A DNA stretch of 64,000 nt. It comes from Shinella daejeonensis (GTDB lineage: Bacteria > Pseudomonadota > Alphaproteobacteria > Rhizobiales > Rhizobiaceae). Below are positions 1-10,008 of the stretch, one piece after another (within the stretch, counting starts at the first letter, position 1; each line of letters opens with the position of its first letter). The notes beneath the pieces were generated by a model. It ran no database searches. It was not told the DNA's origin and worked only from the letters and a program-made list of their open reading frames with translations. The stretch spans positions 62,001 to 126,000 of the forward strand of contig NZ_JAHWXY010000002.1 of NCBI RefSeq assembly GCF_024281235.1, in the 5' to 3' direction. A program made the position numbers and the translations under genes.

Positions 1-1
1 G

Positions 2-2932
2 CGCTACATCGACTCGTCGACGACGTCGACCGGACGCGCGACCGTGACGCTGACCTTCGCCATCGGCACCGATCCCGACATCGCGCAGGTGCAAGTGCAG
101 AACAAGCTGGCGCAGGCCGAAGCAAGCCTTCCCGCGGATGTGACCCGGCAGGGTGTGACGGTCGAGAAATCCGCGACCGGCTTTCTCATGGTCATCGGCC
201 TCGTCTCCGACGACGGCGCGCGCAGCAATATCGATCTGGCCGATTATCTGAGTTCGTACATGGTCGAGCCGGTTTCGCGGCTTACCGGCGTCGGTAAGGT
301 CGAGGTGTTCGGATCCGAATACTCCATGCGGATCTGGCTCGACCCGCTGAAACTGAAATATTACGACCTTTCTCCCAGTGTCGTCGTCAACGCGATCTCC
401 GCGCAGAACGCCCAGATTTCGGCCGGCTCCTTCGGCGCTATGCCCGCGCCTCCCGGCCAGCTTCTGAACGCGACGATCACCGCCCAATCCCTGCTCAAGA
501 CGCCGGAGGATTTCGAAAGCATCGTGCTGCGCGCCGATACCGATGGCGGAATGGTTCTTCTGCGCGATGTGGCACGGGCCGAACTCGGCACGGAAAACTA
601 CGAAATCTCGTCCTTCTTCAACGGCAAGCCTGCCTCAGGCATGGCCATTCAGCTCGCATCGGGCGCGAATGCGCTCGAAACCGCCAATCTCGTCAAGGCG
701 AAGATCGAAGACCTGTCCGCAAGCTTTCCTGCCGGTATCAGCTACGTCGTTCCCTATGATACGACGCCCTTCGTGCTGCTGTCGATCGAGGCTGTTATCT
801 ATACGCTGATCGAGGCCATCGTCCTGGTGTTCCTCGTCATGCTGGTCTTTCTGCATAATTTCCGGGCGACGCTTATTCCCACGCTTGCGGTTCCCGTCGT
901 CCTTCTGGGCACGTTCGGGATCATGGCGGCGCTTGGTTTCTCGATCAATACGCTGACGATGCTCGCCATGGTGCTGGCGATCGGCCTCTTGGTCGATGAC
1001 GCGATCGTCGTCGTCGAGAATGTCGAGCGGATCATGCAGGAGGAGCATCTCAGTCCGGTCGAGGCGACGCGCAAGTCGATGGACGAGATCTCCGGCGCGC
1101 TGGTGGGCATCGGCATCGTGGTTTCGGCGGTTTTCGTACCCATGGCCTTCTTCGGCGGCTCGACCGGCGAAATGTACAAGCAGTTCGCCGTCACCATCGT
1201 CTCGGCCATGGGGCTTTCCGTTCTTGTCGCGCTGATCTTCACCCCGGCGCTTTGCGCAACCATGTTGAAGCCGCATTCTCACGCGCCGCGCAAGGGCATG
1301 CTGGCGCGGCTGGGCGGCGCGTTCAGCGCCGGCTTCGAATCGCGCTTCGGTCGTATCGTCGAGAGCTATGGCGGATTGGTCCGGCGCGTGACGGCAGGGC
1401 CGCTGCGGATGCTTGTCGTTTACGGCCTGATCGTTGCGGGCATGCTGGCGCTTTATCAGAGCACGCCGACGTCGTTCCTGCCGGACGAAGACCAGGGGGC
1501 GCTGCTGACGATCGTACAGTTGCCTTCCGGCGCGACGGCGGAACAAACGCGCGAGGTGCTGAAACAGGTCGAGGCCTATTACACCACGGCCGAAGCCCGC
1601 AATGTCGAATCCGTCTTCTCCGTCCTGGGCTTCTCGTTTTCCGGGCAGGGCCAGAACATGGCGATGATGTTCGTCAAGCTGAAGGATTGGGGATTGCGGA
1701 CCGCGCCGGAGGATTCCGCCGAAGCCATTGCCGAACGCGCCTTCGGGCCGCTGATGGGGGGCATCAAGGAGGCCATCGTCGTGCCCATCGTGCCGCCCGC
1801 CGTCATGGAGCTTGGCACCTCGAACGGCTTTACGGCCTATCTTCAGGCAAATACCGGCCAGAGCCATGAAGAACTGCTTGCGGCCCGTAATATGCTTCTG
1901 GGGCTTGCCGCACAGGACTCCCGCCTGACCGGCGTGCGCCCGAGCGGCGTCGAGGACGCGTCGCAGTTCCGCATCAATATCGACTGGGCGAAAGCCGGGG
2001 CGGTCGGCGTAACGGCAGCGGATGTCGGCGCCTTCCTCAGGACGGTCTGGTCCAGTTCCTACGTGAACGACTTCCTCTATGAGGGCCGCATCAAGCGGGT
2101 CTATGTCCAGGGCGAGCCCTGGGCGCGGACGACGCCGGAAGACCTGAACCTCTGGCGAATCCAGAATGCGAATGGCGCCTTCGTCGATTTCTCGACCTTC
2201 GCAACCCAGGAGTGGGTCTACGGGCCGCAACAGGTCAGCCGCTACAACGCCTTGCCGGCGATGAAGATCGAAGGTTCGGCCGCCGACGGATACACGTCGG
2301 GCGATGCGATCGCCGTCATGGAAGAACTGTCGCAGAAGCTGCCGCCGGGCTTCACGTTGCAATGGACCGGCATGTCGCTTGAGGAAAAGGAAGCGGGAGC
2401 TGGAGCGTTGCTGCTCTACGGACTGGCTTTCGCGACGGTTTTCCTCTGCCTTGCCGCGCTTTATGAAAGCTGGTCGATCCCGATCGCCGTCATTCTGGCC
2501 ATGCCGGTGGGCATCCTCGGAGCGTTGATCGGCGCGTGGGTCGGCGGCCAGTCGAACGGCGTCTATTTCCAGGTGGGGATGCTCGCCGTGGTCGGCCTGA
2601 CCGGCAAGAACGGCATCATGATCGTCGAATTTGCCCGCGAGCGCATGACGACATTGGGCGAAACGGCGCTGGAGGCGGTGCGGCAATCCGCCAGGCAGCG
2701 TTTTCGACCCATCCTGATGACGTCGCTGGCCTTCGGCCTTGGCGTCACGCCCCTCGTCCTTTCGACGGGCGCGGGCGCAGGCGCGCGCACGGCGATCGGC
2801 TATGCGACGCTGTTCGGCACGATCACGGGCACGGTACTGGCGATCTTTTTCGTCCCGGTATTTTTCGTCCTGATCACGCGCCTCCTGTCAAAGCCGAAGG
2901 CGTCTCCGGAAAGTCAGCATGTTCAAAGCTGA
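2..2932 (+). CDS. RND multidrug efflux inner-membrane pump (AcrB/MexB-like), 5' end outside window
   Basis: Proton-driven inner-membrane subunit of a tripartite RND efflux pump. The frame is open from the window edge, and the first residues (RYIDSSTTSTG, then TLTF and GTDPDIAQVQVQNKL) match the porter domain of AcrB near residue 80, so about 75 N-terminal residues lie upstream; the first in-window GTG at 44 is not the real start. The proton-relay pair Asp-Asp is present in GLLVDDAIVVVENVER (codons 995-1000), and the partner Lys of TM10 is in LTGKNGIMIVEF (codon at 2606). About 976 residues are visible against roughly 1040 for the family. The membrane fusion protein is presumably upstream. It converges on yciB across a hairpin terminator. 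Substrate range cannot be read from sequence. Confidence 0.95.
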   Translation, partial: RYIDSSTTSTGRATVTLTFAIGTDPDIAQVQVQNKLAQAEASLPADVTRQGVTVEKSATGFLMVIGLVSDDGARSNIDLADYLSSYMVEPVSRLTGVGKVEVFGSEYSMRIWLDPLKLKYYDLSPSVVVNAISAQNAQISAGSFGAMPAPPGQLLNATITAQSLLKTPEDFESIVLRADTDGGMVLLRDVARAELGTENYEISSFFNGKPASGMAIQLASGANALETANLVKAKIEDLSASFPAGISYVVPYDTTPFVLLSIEAVIYTLIEAIVLVFLVMLVFLHNFRATLIPTLAVPVVLLGTFGIMAALGFSINTLTMLAMVLAIGLLVDDAIVVVENVERIMQEEHLSPVEATRKSMDEISGALVGIGIVVSAVFVPMAFFGGSTGEMYKQFAVTIVSAMGLSVLVALIFTPALCATMLKPHSHAPRKGMLARLGGAFSAGFESRFGRIVESYGGLVRRVTAGPLRMLVVYGLIVAGMLALYQSTPTSFLPDEDQGALLTIVQLPSGATAEQTREVLKQVEAYYTTAEARNVESVFSVLGFSFSGQGQNMAMMFVKLKDWGLRTAPEDSAEAIAERAFGPLMGGIKEAIVVPIVPPAVMELGTSNGFTAYLQANTGQSHEELLAARNMLLGLAAQDSRLTGVRPSGVEDASQFRINIDWAKAGAVGVTAADVGAFLRTVWSSSYVNDFLYEGRIKRVYVQGEPWARTTPEDLNLWRIQNANGAFVDFSTFATQEWVYGPQQVSRYNALPAMKIEGSAADGYTSGDAIAVMEELSQKLPPGFTLQWTGMSLEEKEAGAGALLLYGLAFATVFLCLAALYESWSIPIAVILAMPVGILGALIGAWVGGQSNGVYFQVGMLAVVGLTGKNGIMIVEFARERMTTLGETALEAVRQSARQRFRPILMTSLAFGLGVTPLVLSTGAGAGARTAIGYATLFGTITGTVLAIFFVPVFFVLITRLLSKPKASPESQHVQS

Positions 2933-2957
2933 CGTCCGGCCGTATTCCTGCGGCTCG

Positions 2958-2998
2958 AAAAGATCCGGTGCAGCGCGAAGACGCTGCCCGGATCTTTT
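2958..2998. terminator. Bidirectional hairpin terminator between RND pump and yciB
   Basis: Inverted repeat with arms AAAAGATCCGG-GCAGCG and CGCTGC-CCGGATCTTTT, one bulged T and a 6-nt loop. The A-tract and T-tract let it work in both directions, fitting the convergent genes. It touches the yciB stop codon. Confidence 0.85.
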
Positions 2999-3639
2999 CA
3001 GGACGCCTCGCCCTCTTCGACGGGTTCGATGGAATGGCGCATGATCAGCGGCATTTGCGAAAGGGTGAAGAGGATCGTGATGGGCATGGTGCCCCAGACC
3101 TTGAAGGCGACCCAGAAGTCCGTCGAGAACATGCGCCAGATCACTTCGTTCAGCACCGCGAGGAAGAGGAAGAACAGGCCCCAGCGCAGCGTCAGCTTGC
3201 GCCAGCCCTCGTCCGTCAGCTTGAAGGCGGCGTGGAACACGTAGCCGAGCAGCGACTTGCCGAACAGCAGGCCGCCAAGCAGGATTGCGCCGAACAGCGT
3301 GTTGACGATGGTCGGTTTCATCTTGATGAAGGTGTCGTTCTGTAGCCAGAGCGTCAGTGCGCCGAAGACGAAGACGACGATGCCGGAGATCAGCGGCATC
3401 ATCGGCAAGGTGCGCGTCAGCGTCCAGGAGACGACAAGCGCAATGGCGGTCGCCGCCATGAAGAGACCGGTCGCGATGAAGATCGGCCCGCCCATTCCGG
3501 CCAGGACCGGAAAGTGCGACGCCAGCCATTCGCCGCGCGAATTGGCGAAGAAGAAGACGACGAGGGGGCCAAGCTCCAGCGTCATCTTCAAAAGGGGACT
3601 GATCTTCTCGCCGCCTTCGGCCGGCGCTGCATTGCTCAT
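2998..3639 (-). CDS. yciB: Inner-membrane septation protein A (YciB/IspZ)
   Basis: Polytopic inner-membrane protein of the YciB/IspZ family, linked in enterobacteria to cell-envelope and septum integrity; its biochemical role is not established. At 213 residues it is slightly longer than the E. coli protein (about 180). The hydrophobic segments, the family-typical [12 protein letters not shown] near the N-terminus and NEVIWR near residue 165 support the call. The start codon overlaps the ftsY stop by 4 nt, so it is probably translated together with ftsY as the last gene of dapF-mtaB-ftsY-yciB, an order common in Rhizobiales. Confidence 0.93.
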   Translation of the reverse strand: MSNAAPAEGGEKISPLLKMTLELGPLVVFFFANSRGEWLASHFPVLAGMGGPIFIATGLFMAATAIALVVSWTLTRTLPMMPLISGIVVFVFGALTLWLQNDTFIKMKPTIVNTLFGAILLGGLLFGKSLLGYVFHAAFKLTDEGWRKLTLRWGLFFLFLAVLNEVIWRMFSTDFWVAFKVWGTMPITILFTLSQMPLIMRHSIEPVEEGEAS

Positions 3640-5111
3640 TGTGCGACTCCTGCGATCGCTTCCGCGAAATCCTGGGCCTCGAAGGGTTCGAGATCGTCGA
3701 TCCCTTCGCCGACGCCGATGAAATAGACGGGCAGCTTGTGCTTCGCCGCGATGGCCACAAGGATGCCGCCACGGGCCGTACCGTCCAATTTTGTCATGAT
3801 CAGGCCCGAGACACCCGCCACATTGCGGAAAATCTCGACCTGGTTCATCGCGTTCTGGCCGGTCGTGGCGTCGAGCGTCTGGAGGACGGTATGCGGCGCG
3901 TCCGGATCGAGCTTGCCGAGCACGCGGACGATCTTTTCCAGTTCGGCCATCAACTCCGTCTTGTTTTGCAGTCGGCCGGCGGTGTCGACGATCAGCACAT
4001 CGCTCTTCTTCAGCTTCGCCTGCTCGTAGGCCTCATAGGCAAGGCCGGCCGCATCCGCGCCGAGCTTCGAGGCAACGATATCGGAACCGGTGCGCTCCGC
4101 CCAGATCTTCAACTGTTCGATGGCGGCGGCGCGGAAAGTGTCGCCGGCGGCAAGCATGACCTTCAGCCCTGCGCCTGAAAGTTTCGCCGCGAGCTTGCCG
4201 ATCGTCGTCGTCTTGCCCGTGCCGTTGACGCCGACGACCAGAATGACGTGCGGCTTGTGCGCAAGGTCGAGTTCGAGCGGTCTGGCGACGGGAGCGAGGA
4301 CCCTGGTGATCTCGTTCGCCATGATGCGCGAGACGTCGGAGCCGGTGACGTCCTTGCCATAGCGTTCGGCGGCCAGCGTGTCGGTGATGCGCAATGCGGT
4401 CTCGACGCCGAGGTCGGCCTGAATCAGCAGATCCTCCAGGTCCTGAAGCGTCTCGTCATCGAGCTTGCGCTTGGTGAAGAGGCTGGCGATCTGGCCGGTG
4501 AGCTGTGAGGAGGTGCGTGAAAGCCCCTGGCGCAAACGCTGGAACCAGGTGGTTTTCTGCTGGGGCAGGGGAGCATCGGTGACGGCTTCCGCCTCGACCG
4601 CCGCAAAGCCTTTCGGCAGGACGGGGGCGGGCGTGTCCGCTTCGCGGCGGATCGTCTCGTGCAGAACGGGGTCGTCCGCTTCGGCAGGCAGGGCCTCTTC
4701 GACCGGCATGACCTCGTCTTCCGGCTCGGCGATCTCTTCCGTCGTCGCAGTTGTCGCTGTCTCCGCCTCGGTAACTTCCACGACCGGTGCGGGAGCCTCC
4801 GCATCATCTTCGGGGCTGCCGGCCGTCTCTGTTTCGACCGGCGGTTCCGGGGCATGCGGCAGCGGATAGATATCCGGTTCGACTTCCGGTGGCACGTGGT
4901 GGCCGGCTTCCGGATTGGCAGCCTCCGCCTCGTCGAGCAGCGTATCGCGTTCGCCGTCGTTGACCGGCCCGGCTGTTTCCATGGCCTGCTCAGGAGCCTC
5001 TTCGGCCACCTGCGGCTCGATGGCCGGCGTTTCCGGCTGTACCTCCGGTTTCTGCTCGGGGGCGGTGTCTTTTCCGAAGGTGAAGATCTTCTTGATGAAG
5101 CCAAGGGCCAT
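3636..5111 (-). CDS. ftsY: Signal recognition particle receptor FtsY
   Basis: SRP receptor GTPase that docks Ffh-ribosome complexes at the membrane. Residues 1 to about 190 form a very acidic Glu/Pro/Ala-rich A domain. The N domain follows (about 190-285), then the G domain with [10 protein letters not shown] (about 294-303), DTFRAAA, DTAGR (376-380) and [10 protein letters not shown] (440-449). The C-terminal ridge [12 protein letters not shown] is complete. Length is 491 aa, typical once the variable A domain is allowed for. It lies 13 nt downstream of mtaB and overlaps yciB by 4 nt. Its partner Ffh is encoded in the same window on the other strand. Confidence 0.97.
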   Translation of the reverse strand: MALGFIKKIFTFGKDTAPEQKPEVQPETPAIEPQVAEEAPEQAMETAGPVNDGERDTLLDEAEAANPEAGHHVPPEVEPDIYPLPHAPEPPVETETAGSPEDDAEAPAPVVEVTEAETATTATTEEIAEPEDEVMPVEEALPAEADDPVLHETIRREADTPAPVLPKGFAAVEAEAVTDAPLPQQKTTWFQRLRQGLSRTSSQLTGQIASLFTKRKLDDETLQDLEDLLIQADLGVETALRITDTLAAERYGKDVTGSDVSRIMANEITRVLAPVARPLELDLAHKPHVILVVGVNGTGKTTTIGKLAAKLSGAGLKVMLAAGDTFRAAAIEQLKIWAERTGSDIVASKLGADAAGLAYEAYEQAKLKKSDVLIVDTAGRLQNKTELMAELEKIVRVLGKLDPDAPHTVLQTLDATTGQNAMNQVEIFRNVAGVSGLIMTKLDGTARGGILVAIAAKHKLPVYFIGVGEGIDDLEPFEAQDFAEAIAGVAQ

Positions 5112-5124
5112 GAGATGCTGTCCG

Positions 5125-6402
5125 CTAGTTGCTCGGGAGGGCGGCGTCAGGCCGCATCGTCAGGTGACGGCCATTGTGGCCGGTGATGGTCACCGGCACA
5201 AGCTCGCGGGGTCTGAGGCCCGCCGCATCGACGAGCGTGAAGTTTTCCGTATGCGCCAGACCGTTGTTCTCGACGAGGATCGTTTCCTGGTTCCCGACCA
5301 TCCGGTCGAGGTGGATCGTGTGCAGCCGGTTGCCCGTGTCACGCAGCCGGGCGGCGCGTTCCTTGACAAGGGTCCGGTCGAGTTGCGGCATGCGCGCGGC
5401 CGGCGTGCCGGGTCGTGGGCTGTAGGGAAAGACGTGCAGATGGGCGATGCCGCAATCCTCCGCGTGCCGCGTCGCATTGGCGAACATCTCCTCCGTTTCC
5501 GTCGGGAAACCGGCGATCATGTCCGCCCCGAAGCTCACCTCCGGGCGCAAGCGCCGCACGCGCTGGCAGAAGGCGCGCGCATCGGCGCTCGAATGCCGCC
5601 GCTTCATCCGCTTGAGGATCAGGTCGTCGCCGTGCTGGAGCGAGAGATGCAGATGCGGCATGAAGCGCGGCTCGTCGGCGATCAGGTCCCAGAGATGGTC
5701 GTCGGCCTCGATGCTGTCGATCGAGGACAGGCGGAGCCGCCGGATTTCAGGCACCTGCCTCAGCAGGGTCCTGGCAAGATAGCCGAGGCTCGGCCTGCCC
5801 GGCAGATCCGCGCCGTAGCTGGTGGCGTCGACGCCGGTCAGCACGATCTCGCAATAGCCGCTTTCGGTCAGCTTCCGGGCCTGATCCACCACCGCGCCCA
5901 TCGGCACGGAGCGGGAATTGCCGCGGCCGTAGGGGATGATGCAGAAGGTGCAGCGATGATCGCAGCCGTTTTGGACCTGCACGAAGGCGCGGACATGGCC
6001 ATCGATCAGCCGCACCATCTGCGGCGCGGTCTCGCGTACGCTCATGATGTCGTTGACGCGCAGCTTCTCTTCCGCCGACACGCCGAAATCCGGCAGCGCG
6101 CGATAGGAGGTGCTCTTCAGCTTCTCCTCGTTGCCGAGGACGGCGTCGACTTCGGGCATGCCGGCGAAGGTGGCGCTTTCCGTCTGCGCGGCGCAGCCGG
6201 TGACGATGATGCGGGCGTGCGGATTGTTGCGGCGTGCGCGGCGGATCGCCTGACGCGCCTGCCGGACGGCCTCGCCCGTCACGGCACAGGTGTTCACCAG
6301 CACGGCGTTGTTGAGCCCCGCCTTTTCGGCCTCGGCGCGCATCACTTCCGATTCGTAGGTGTTGAGCCGGCAGCCGAAGGTTATGACCGTAACGCCGCTC
6401 AA
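5125..6402 (-). CDS. mtaB: tRNA t6A37 methylthiotransferase MtaB
   Basis: Radical-SAM enzyme that converts t6A37 to ms2t6A37 in tRNAs reading ANN codons. The N-terminal MTTase domain carries the three cluster cysteines in FGCRLN, NTCAVT and TGCAAQ. The radical SAM CxxxCxxC motif is in [16 protein letters not shown] (about 145-160), and a C-terminal TRAM-like domain follows. Length is 425 aa, as expected. The start is TTG, with the dapF stop overlapping as TTGA; the next ATG would remove the first cluster motif, so TTG is preferred. It is the second gene of the dapF-led operon. Confidence 0.95.
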   Translation of the reverse strand: MSGVTVITFGCRLNTYESEVMRAEAEKAGLNNAVLVNTCAVTGEAVRQARQAIRRARRNNPHARIIVTGCAAQTESATFAGMPEVDAVLGNEEKLKSTSYRALPDFGVSAEEKLRVNDIMSVRETAPQMVRLIDGHVRAFVQVQNGCDHRCTFCIIPYGRGNSRSVPMGAVVDQARKLTESGYCEIVLTGVDATSYGADLPGRPSLGYLARTLLRQVPEIRRLRLSSIDSIEADDHLWDLIADEPRFMPHLHLSLQHGDDLILKRMKRRHSSADARAFCQRVRRLRPEVSFGADMIAGFPTETEEMFANATRHAEDCGIAHLHVFPYSPRPGTPAARMPQLDRTLVKERAARLRDTGNRLHTIHLDRMVGNQETILVENNGLAHTENFTLVDAAGLRPRELVPVTITGHNGRHLTMRPDAALPSN

Positions 6403-7298
6403 AGGGCGGAGGCTCCGCCGTCATCGCGACGGAAGACCCCGGTCGCGGGATCGAGCGTGCCGGACCATTCCCATTCGGCAGGACCGGTCATGATGACATG
6501 GTCGTCGTCGCGCCATTCGATCCGCAGCGTGCCGCGTCCCGGGCTGCTGGCGACGGTGACCGTCACCTCGCGCCCGGTGCGTCCCGTGCGGGCGCCGCTG
6601 ACGGCGGCGGCGCAGGCGGCGGAACCGCAGGCGAGCGTCAGCCCCGCGCCGCGTTCCCAGGTCCGCGTGGTCATCGACGTGTTCGACGTGACCTGCGCCA
6701 GCGTTATATTCGCCTTTTCGGGGAATATCGGATGGTTTTCGAGCAGCGGCCCGAAGCGGTCGAGGTCAAGCCCCATGGGATCCCGGTCGACCCAGAAGAT
6801 CGCATGCGGATTGCCCATGGACAAGACGGCCGGCGAATGCAGCACCGGCGCATCGATCGGTCCGATCTGCAATTCGATGCGGCTCGTGTCGAAGAATTCC
6901 TCGGCAAGCGGGATGCGGTTCCATTCGAAGACCGGCTTGCCCATATCGACGGAAATCGTGCCGTCCGAATGCTCCACGGCATTGAGAATGCCGGCGACGG
7001 TCTGGAAGGTGAAGGCCTGCTTGTCGGTCTCGGCGGCCAGTGCCTGTACCACGCAGCGGGTGCCGTTGCCGCAGGCCTGCGCCCTGGAGCCGTCGCAATT
7101 GAGAATGTCGATAAAGGCGTCGGTACCGTCGATCCTGGGATCGTGGACCGCCATGATCTGGTCGAAGCGGGTGGCTGGATCGCCGTTCAGCGCCACGGCG
7201 GCGGCCGGCGTCACGGCATCGTCGCGGCCGCGCATGTCCACGACGAGGATCATGTTTCCCAGCCCGTTCATGCGGGCGAACTGTGCGTCTGCTGCCAT
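6399..7298 (-). CDS. dapF: Diaminopimelate epimerase
   Basis: Epimerises LL- to meso-diaminopimelate for lysine and peptidoglycan synthesis in the cytoplasm. Both catalytic cysteines are visible: Cys76 in ACGNGTRC and Cys224 in ACGSAACA. Length is 299 aa, slightly above the E. coli enzyme (274). The ATG at 7298 was chosen because it directly precedes the family-typical opening FARMNGLGN; the frame stays open further upstream, but there it is antisense to ffh. It overlaps mtaB by 4 nt and is divergent from ffh. Confidence 0.96.
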   Translation of the reverse strand: MAADAQFARMNGLGNMILVVDMRGRDDAVTPAAAVALNGDPATRFDQIMAVHDPRIDGTDAFIDILNCDGSRAQACGNGTRCVVQALAAETDKQAFTFQTVAGILNAVEHSDGTISVDMGKPVFEWNRIPLAEEFFDTSRIELQIGPIDAPVLHSPAVLSMGNPHAIFWVDRDPMGLDLDRFGPLLENHPIFPEKANITLAQVTSNTSMTTRTWERGAGLTLACGSAACAAAVSGARTGRTGREVTVTVASSPGRGTLRIEWRDDDHVIMTGPAEWEWSGTLDPATGVFRRDDGGASAL

Positions 7299-7337
7299 GT
7301 CGGATGTTCCGTTCGAGACCCCCTGCGGGAGCCTTGC

Positions 7338-7385
7338 GTTCCTGCGCGTATCCGGCGCAAGTGTTCCTGCGCGTATATGGCGCAA
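7338..7385. repeat. Tandem 23-bp direct repeat between dapF and ffh
   Basis: Two copies of a unit beginning GTTCCTGCGCGTAT and ending GGCGCAA lie 25 bp apart centre to centre, with two mismatches. They sit in the dapF/ffh divergent region, closer to dapF. No function is apparent; replication slippage or a tandem regulator site are both possible. Confidence 0.6.
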
Positions 7386-7431
7386 ATGGGCCGGAATTAC
7401 CAGACAAGAGAGGCGCGAAAGACTCCGTTCC

Positions 7432-7460
7432 TTGACTTTCCGCTTCCTTTCCTGTTTAAG
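7432..7460 (+). promoter_or_regulatory. ffh: Candidate sigma-70 promoter for the ffh operon
   Basis: TTGACT (7432-7437) and TTTAAG (7455-7460) are separated by 17 bp, about 190 bp ahead of the ffh start. The -35 is near consensus and the -10 is mediocre. If used, the transcript carries a leader of about 180 nt that includes the hairpin at 7539-7573. Confidence 0.4.
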
Positions 7461-7538
7461 CCGCGCATCTGCGACAAGTAACGATGCTTGAAGCCGCCGA
7501 CCGGGACCCGAATGGTATAAACAGATCCCGGAGGTCAA

Positions 7539-7573
7539 CACCCGACAGCGCGATGCGCCCTCGGGTGCTTTTT
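7539..7573 (+). terminator. Terminator-like hairpin in the ffh leader (possible attenuator)
   Basis: CACCCGA pairs with TCGGGTG (7539-7545 with 7561-7567), with an inner GCGC-GAT-GCGC stem, followed by CTTTTT. It has the form of an intrinsic terminator but sits about 75 nt upstream of ffh on the sense strand, where nothing recognisable ends. It could attenuate ffh transcription or end a short leader RNA. Confidence 0.5.
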
Positions 7574-7646
7574 GGCTTTGCGTCTTGTATTTGTCGCCGG
7601 TTGCACCGACGTTTCCGTCAGGCACGGAAACAAGAAGGAAGATGTG

Positions 7647-9188
7647 ATGTTTGAAACGCTCCAGGACCGCCTTGGCTCCATTCTGAATGGGCTGACAGGC
7701 CGCGGCGCGCTTTCCGAGGCGGATGTCTCGGCGGCGCTGCGCGAGGTCCGCCGTGCGTTGCTCGAAGCGGACGTGGCGCTGGAAGTCGTGCGTTCCTTCA
7801 CCGATGCGGTGCGCGAGAAGGCCGTCGGCGCGGAGATCCTGAAGTCGATCAAGCCCGGCCAGATGGTCGTGAAGATCGTGCATGACGAACTTGTCGCCAT
7901 GCTCGGCTCCGAGGGCGTGTCGATCGATCTCAACGCGCCGGCTCCCGTCGTCGTCATGATGGTCGGCCTCCAGGGGTCCGGCAAGACGACCACCTCCGGC
8001 AAGATCGCCAACCGCCTTTCGACGCGTGACAAGAAGAAGGTCCTGATGGCCTCGCTCGACACGCGCCGCCCGGCCGCCCAGGAGCAGCTTCGCCAGCTCG
8101 GGCAGCAGACCGGCATCGATACGCTGCCGATCATCGCCGGCCAGTCTCCGACGGATATCGCCGCGCGCGCCGTGCAGGCCGCGAAACTCGGCGGCCATGA
8201 CGTCGTCATCCTCGACACCGCCGGCCGCACCCATATCGATGAGCCGCTGATGATCGAGATGGCGGAGATCAAGCGGAAGTCCAATCCGCATGAGATCCTG
8301 CTCGTCGCCGATGCGCTGACCGGTCAGGATGCCGTCAACCTTGCCCGCAACTTCGACGACCGCGTCGGCATCACCGGCCTCGTGCTCACCCGCATGGACG
8401 GCGACGGGCGCGGGGGCGCGGCCCTTTCGATGCGCGCCGTCACCGGCAAGCCGATCAAGCTGATCGGCGTCGGCGAGAAGATGAGCGAGCTGGAGGAGTT
8501 CCATCCCCGCCGCGTCGCCGATCGCATCCTCGGCATGGGCGACATCGTCTCGCTCGTCGAGAAGGCGGCGGAGAATATCGACGCCGAAAAGGCAGCCGCC
8601 ATGGCCGCCAGGATGGCCAAGGGCAAATTCGACCTCAACGATCTTGCCGACCAGTTGCGCCAGATGCAGAAGATGGGCGGCATGGGCGGAATCATGGGGC
8701 TGATACCCGGCATGGCGGGCATGAAGGACAAGATGGCTGCCGCCGGTCTCGACGACAGGATCTTCAGGCGGCAGCTTGCCATCATCTCCTCGATGACCAG
8801 GGCCGAGCGCGCCAATCCGGATATCCTGAAGCATTCCCGCAAGAAGCGCATCGCCGCCGGCTCCGGTACGGATGCCTCCGACATCAACAAGCTTCTGAAG
8901 ATGCACCGTCAGATGGCGGACATGATGAAGGCGATGGGCGGCAAGAAGGGCGGCGGGATGATGAAGCAGATGATGGGCGGCCTTGCCGGCAAGATGGGTC
9001 TTGGCGGCGGCATGGGCGGCATGCCGGATCTCGGCAAGATGGACCCGGGGGAACTCGAGGCGCTGGCAAGGCAGGCGGAAGCAGCCGGCATCAAGCCGGG
9101 CGGCCTTCCGGGCCTCGGCGGCAGCGGTCTTCCCGGGCTCGGCGGCGGACGCCTGCCGGGGCTGCCCGGCCTGCCCAGGAAGAAGTGA
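7647..9188 (+). CDS. ffh: Signal recognition particle protein Ffh (SRP54)
   Basis: GTPase subunit of the SRP that binds hydrophobic signal sequences and 4.5S RNA. Domains run N (1-90), G with [13 protein letters not shown] (107-119), DTRRPAA, DTAGR and [10 protein letters not shown], then the Met-rich M domain from about residue 300. A Gly/Met/Leu-rich tail ends the 513-aa protein, longer than E. coli Ffh (453) as is common in rhizobia. The start ATG at 7647 has an AAGGAAG Shine-Dalgarno and matches the conserved opening [10 protein letters not shown]; the longer open frame upstream (from 7572) runs through the leader hairpin. It heads the operon with chorismate mutase, rpsP, rimM and trmD. 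Confidence 0.97.
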   Translation: MFETLQDRLGSILNGLTGRGALSEADVSAALREVRRALLEADVALEVVRSFTDAVREKAVGAEILKSIKPGQMVVKIVHDELVAMLGSEGVSIDLNAPAPVVVMMVGLQGSGKTTTSGKIANRLSTRDKKKVLMASLDTRRPAAQEQLRQLGQQTGIDTLPIIAGQSPTDIAARAVQAAKLGGHDVVILDTAGRTHIDEPLMIEMAEIKRKSNPHEILLVADALTGQDAVNLARNFDDRVGITGLVLTRMDGDGRGGAALSMRAVTGKPIKLIGVGEKMSELEEFHPRRVADRILGMGDIVSLVEKAAENIDAEKAAAMAARMAKGKFDLNDLADQLRQMQKMGGMGGIMGLIPGMAGMKDKMAAAGLDDRIFRRQLAIISSMTRAERANPDILKHSRKKRIAAGSGTDASDINKLLKMHRQMADMMKAMGGKKGGGMMKQMMGGLAGKMGLGGGMGGMPDLGKMDPGELEALARQAEAAGIKPGGLPGLGGSGLPGLGGGRLPGLPGLPRKK

Positions 9189-9198
9189 GGGAACACGC

Positions 9199-9522
9199 GT
9201 GACGGTCGACCCGCAAGTCCGACAGCAACTCGTCCAGTACCGGCAGTCGATCGACAATATCGACGCCGCTCTCGTCCATATGCTCGCCGAGCGCTTCCGC
9301 TGCACCAAGGCGGTGGGCGTTCTTAAGGCGACGCATGAATTGCCGCCGGCCGATCCGGCGCGCGAGGAATACCAGATCGAACGGCTTCGCACGCTTGCGA
9401 AGGACGCCAATCTGGATCCGGATTTCGCGGAGAAGTTCCTGAACTTCATCATCCGCGAGGTGATCCGGCATCATGAAGCCATAGCCGCCGATTTCAGCGG
9501 TGCAAACCACACGCCCGCCTGA
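9199..9522 (+). CDS. Chorismate mutase (AroQ class)
   Basis: Converts chorismate to prephenate for Phe/Tyr synthesis. The all-helical AroQ fold fits the 107-aa length. Typical features are the N-terminal helix ending in an IDxxLVxMLAERF segment, followed by KAVGVLK, and the C-terminal helix containing [10 protein letters not shown]. The start is GTG at 9199, 10 nt after the ffh stop; a GAGGGAA sequence lies just ahead. A monofunctional AroQ between ffh and rpsP is a common arrangement in Rhizobiales. Confidence 0.9.
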   Translation: MTVDPQVRQQLVQYRQSIDNIDAALVHMLAERFRCTKAVGVLKATHELPPADPAREEYQIERLRTLAKDANLDPDFAEKFLNFIIREVIRHHEAIAADFSGANHTPA

Positions 9523-9558
9523 GAAGGGCGGGACCATCACATCCAAGGAGAAAAAATC

Positions 9559-9924
9559 ATGGCACTGAAAATTCGTCTCGCCCGCGGCGGCTCCAAGAAG
9601 CGTCCCTATTACCAGATCGTCGTCGCCGACGTCCGCAGCCCGCGCGACGGCCGCTTCCTCGATCGCCTCGGTTCCTGGAACCCGATGCTGGCCAAGGATG
9701 ACGCAAACCGCGTGCAGCTCGACGCCGAGCGCGCCAAGGAATGGCTGGCCAAGGGCGCGCAGCCGACCGATCGTGTCGCCCGTTTCCTGGATGCCGCCGG
9801 TGTCCTGAAGCGTGATGTCCGCAGCAATCCGGACAAGGCCAAGCCCGGCAAGAAGGCTCTGGAGCGCGCCGCCGAGAAGAAGCAGAAGGCCGAAGACGCC
9901 GCTGCTGCCGCCGCTGCCGAATAA
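9559..9924 (+). CDS. rpsP: 30S ribosomal protein S16
   Basis: Small-subunit protein binding 16S rRNA. The S16 core is residues 1-80 (opening [18 protein letters not shown], then LGSWNP), followed by a Lys/Ala-rich extension ending in a run of alanines, usual in alphaproteobacteria (121 aa against 82 in E. coli). A strong AAGGAG lies 8 nt before the ATG. A hairpin follows before rimM, which could raise S16 output relative to the downstream genes. Confidence 0.97.
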   Translation: MALKIRLARGGSKKRPYYQIVVADVRSPRDGRFLDRLGSWNPMLAKDDANRVQLDAERAKEWLAKGAQPTDRVARFLDAAGVLKRDVRSNPDKAKPGKKALERAAEKKQKAEDAAAAAAAE

Positions 9925-9948
9925 TCGGACGTCGCAACCGAATTCGGG

Positions 9949-9975
9949 GCGGGCGGCGTGTCTCATGCCGCCCGC
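9949..9975 (+). terminator. Hairpin between rpsP and rimM (partial terminator)
   Basis: GCGGGCGGC and GCCGCCCGC form a 9-bp GC stem around a 9-nt loop, followed by TTTCGTTT. It probably attenuates transcription after rpsP. An in-frame ATG at 9958 falls inside the loop, which argues against using it as the rimM start. Confidence 0.65.
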
Positions 9976-10008
9976 TTTCGTTTGATCGAGGCAGGGAACG
10001 CAGCGACC

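Noticed and set aside
635-2686. 683-codon open frame antisense to the RND pump gene
   Set aside because: Composition is Arg/His/Asp-rich with no family motif; it mirrors the codon bias of the real gene in high-GC DNA.
4915-7491. 858-codon forward open frame across ftsY, mtaB and dapF
   Set aside because: It lies antisense to three well-conserved genes and shows no domain; a GC-content artefact.
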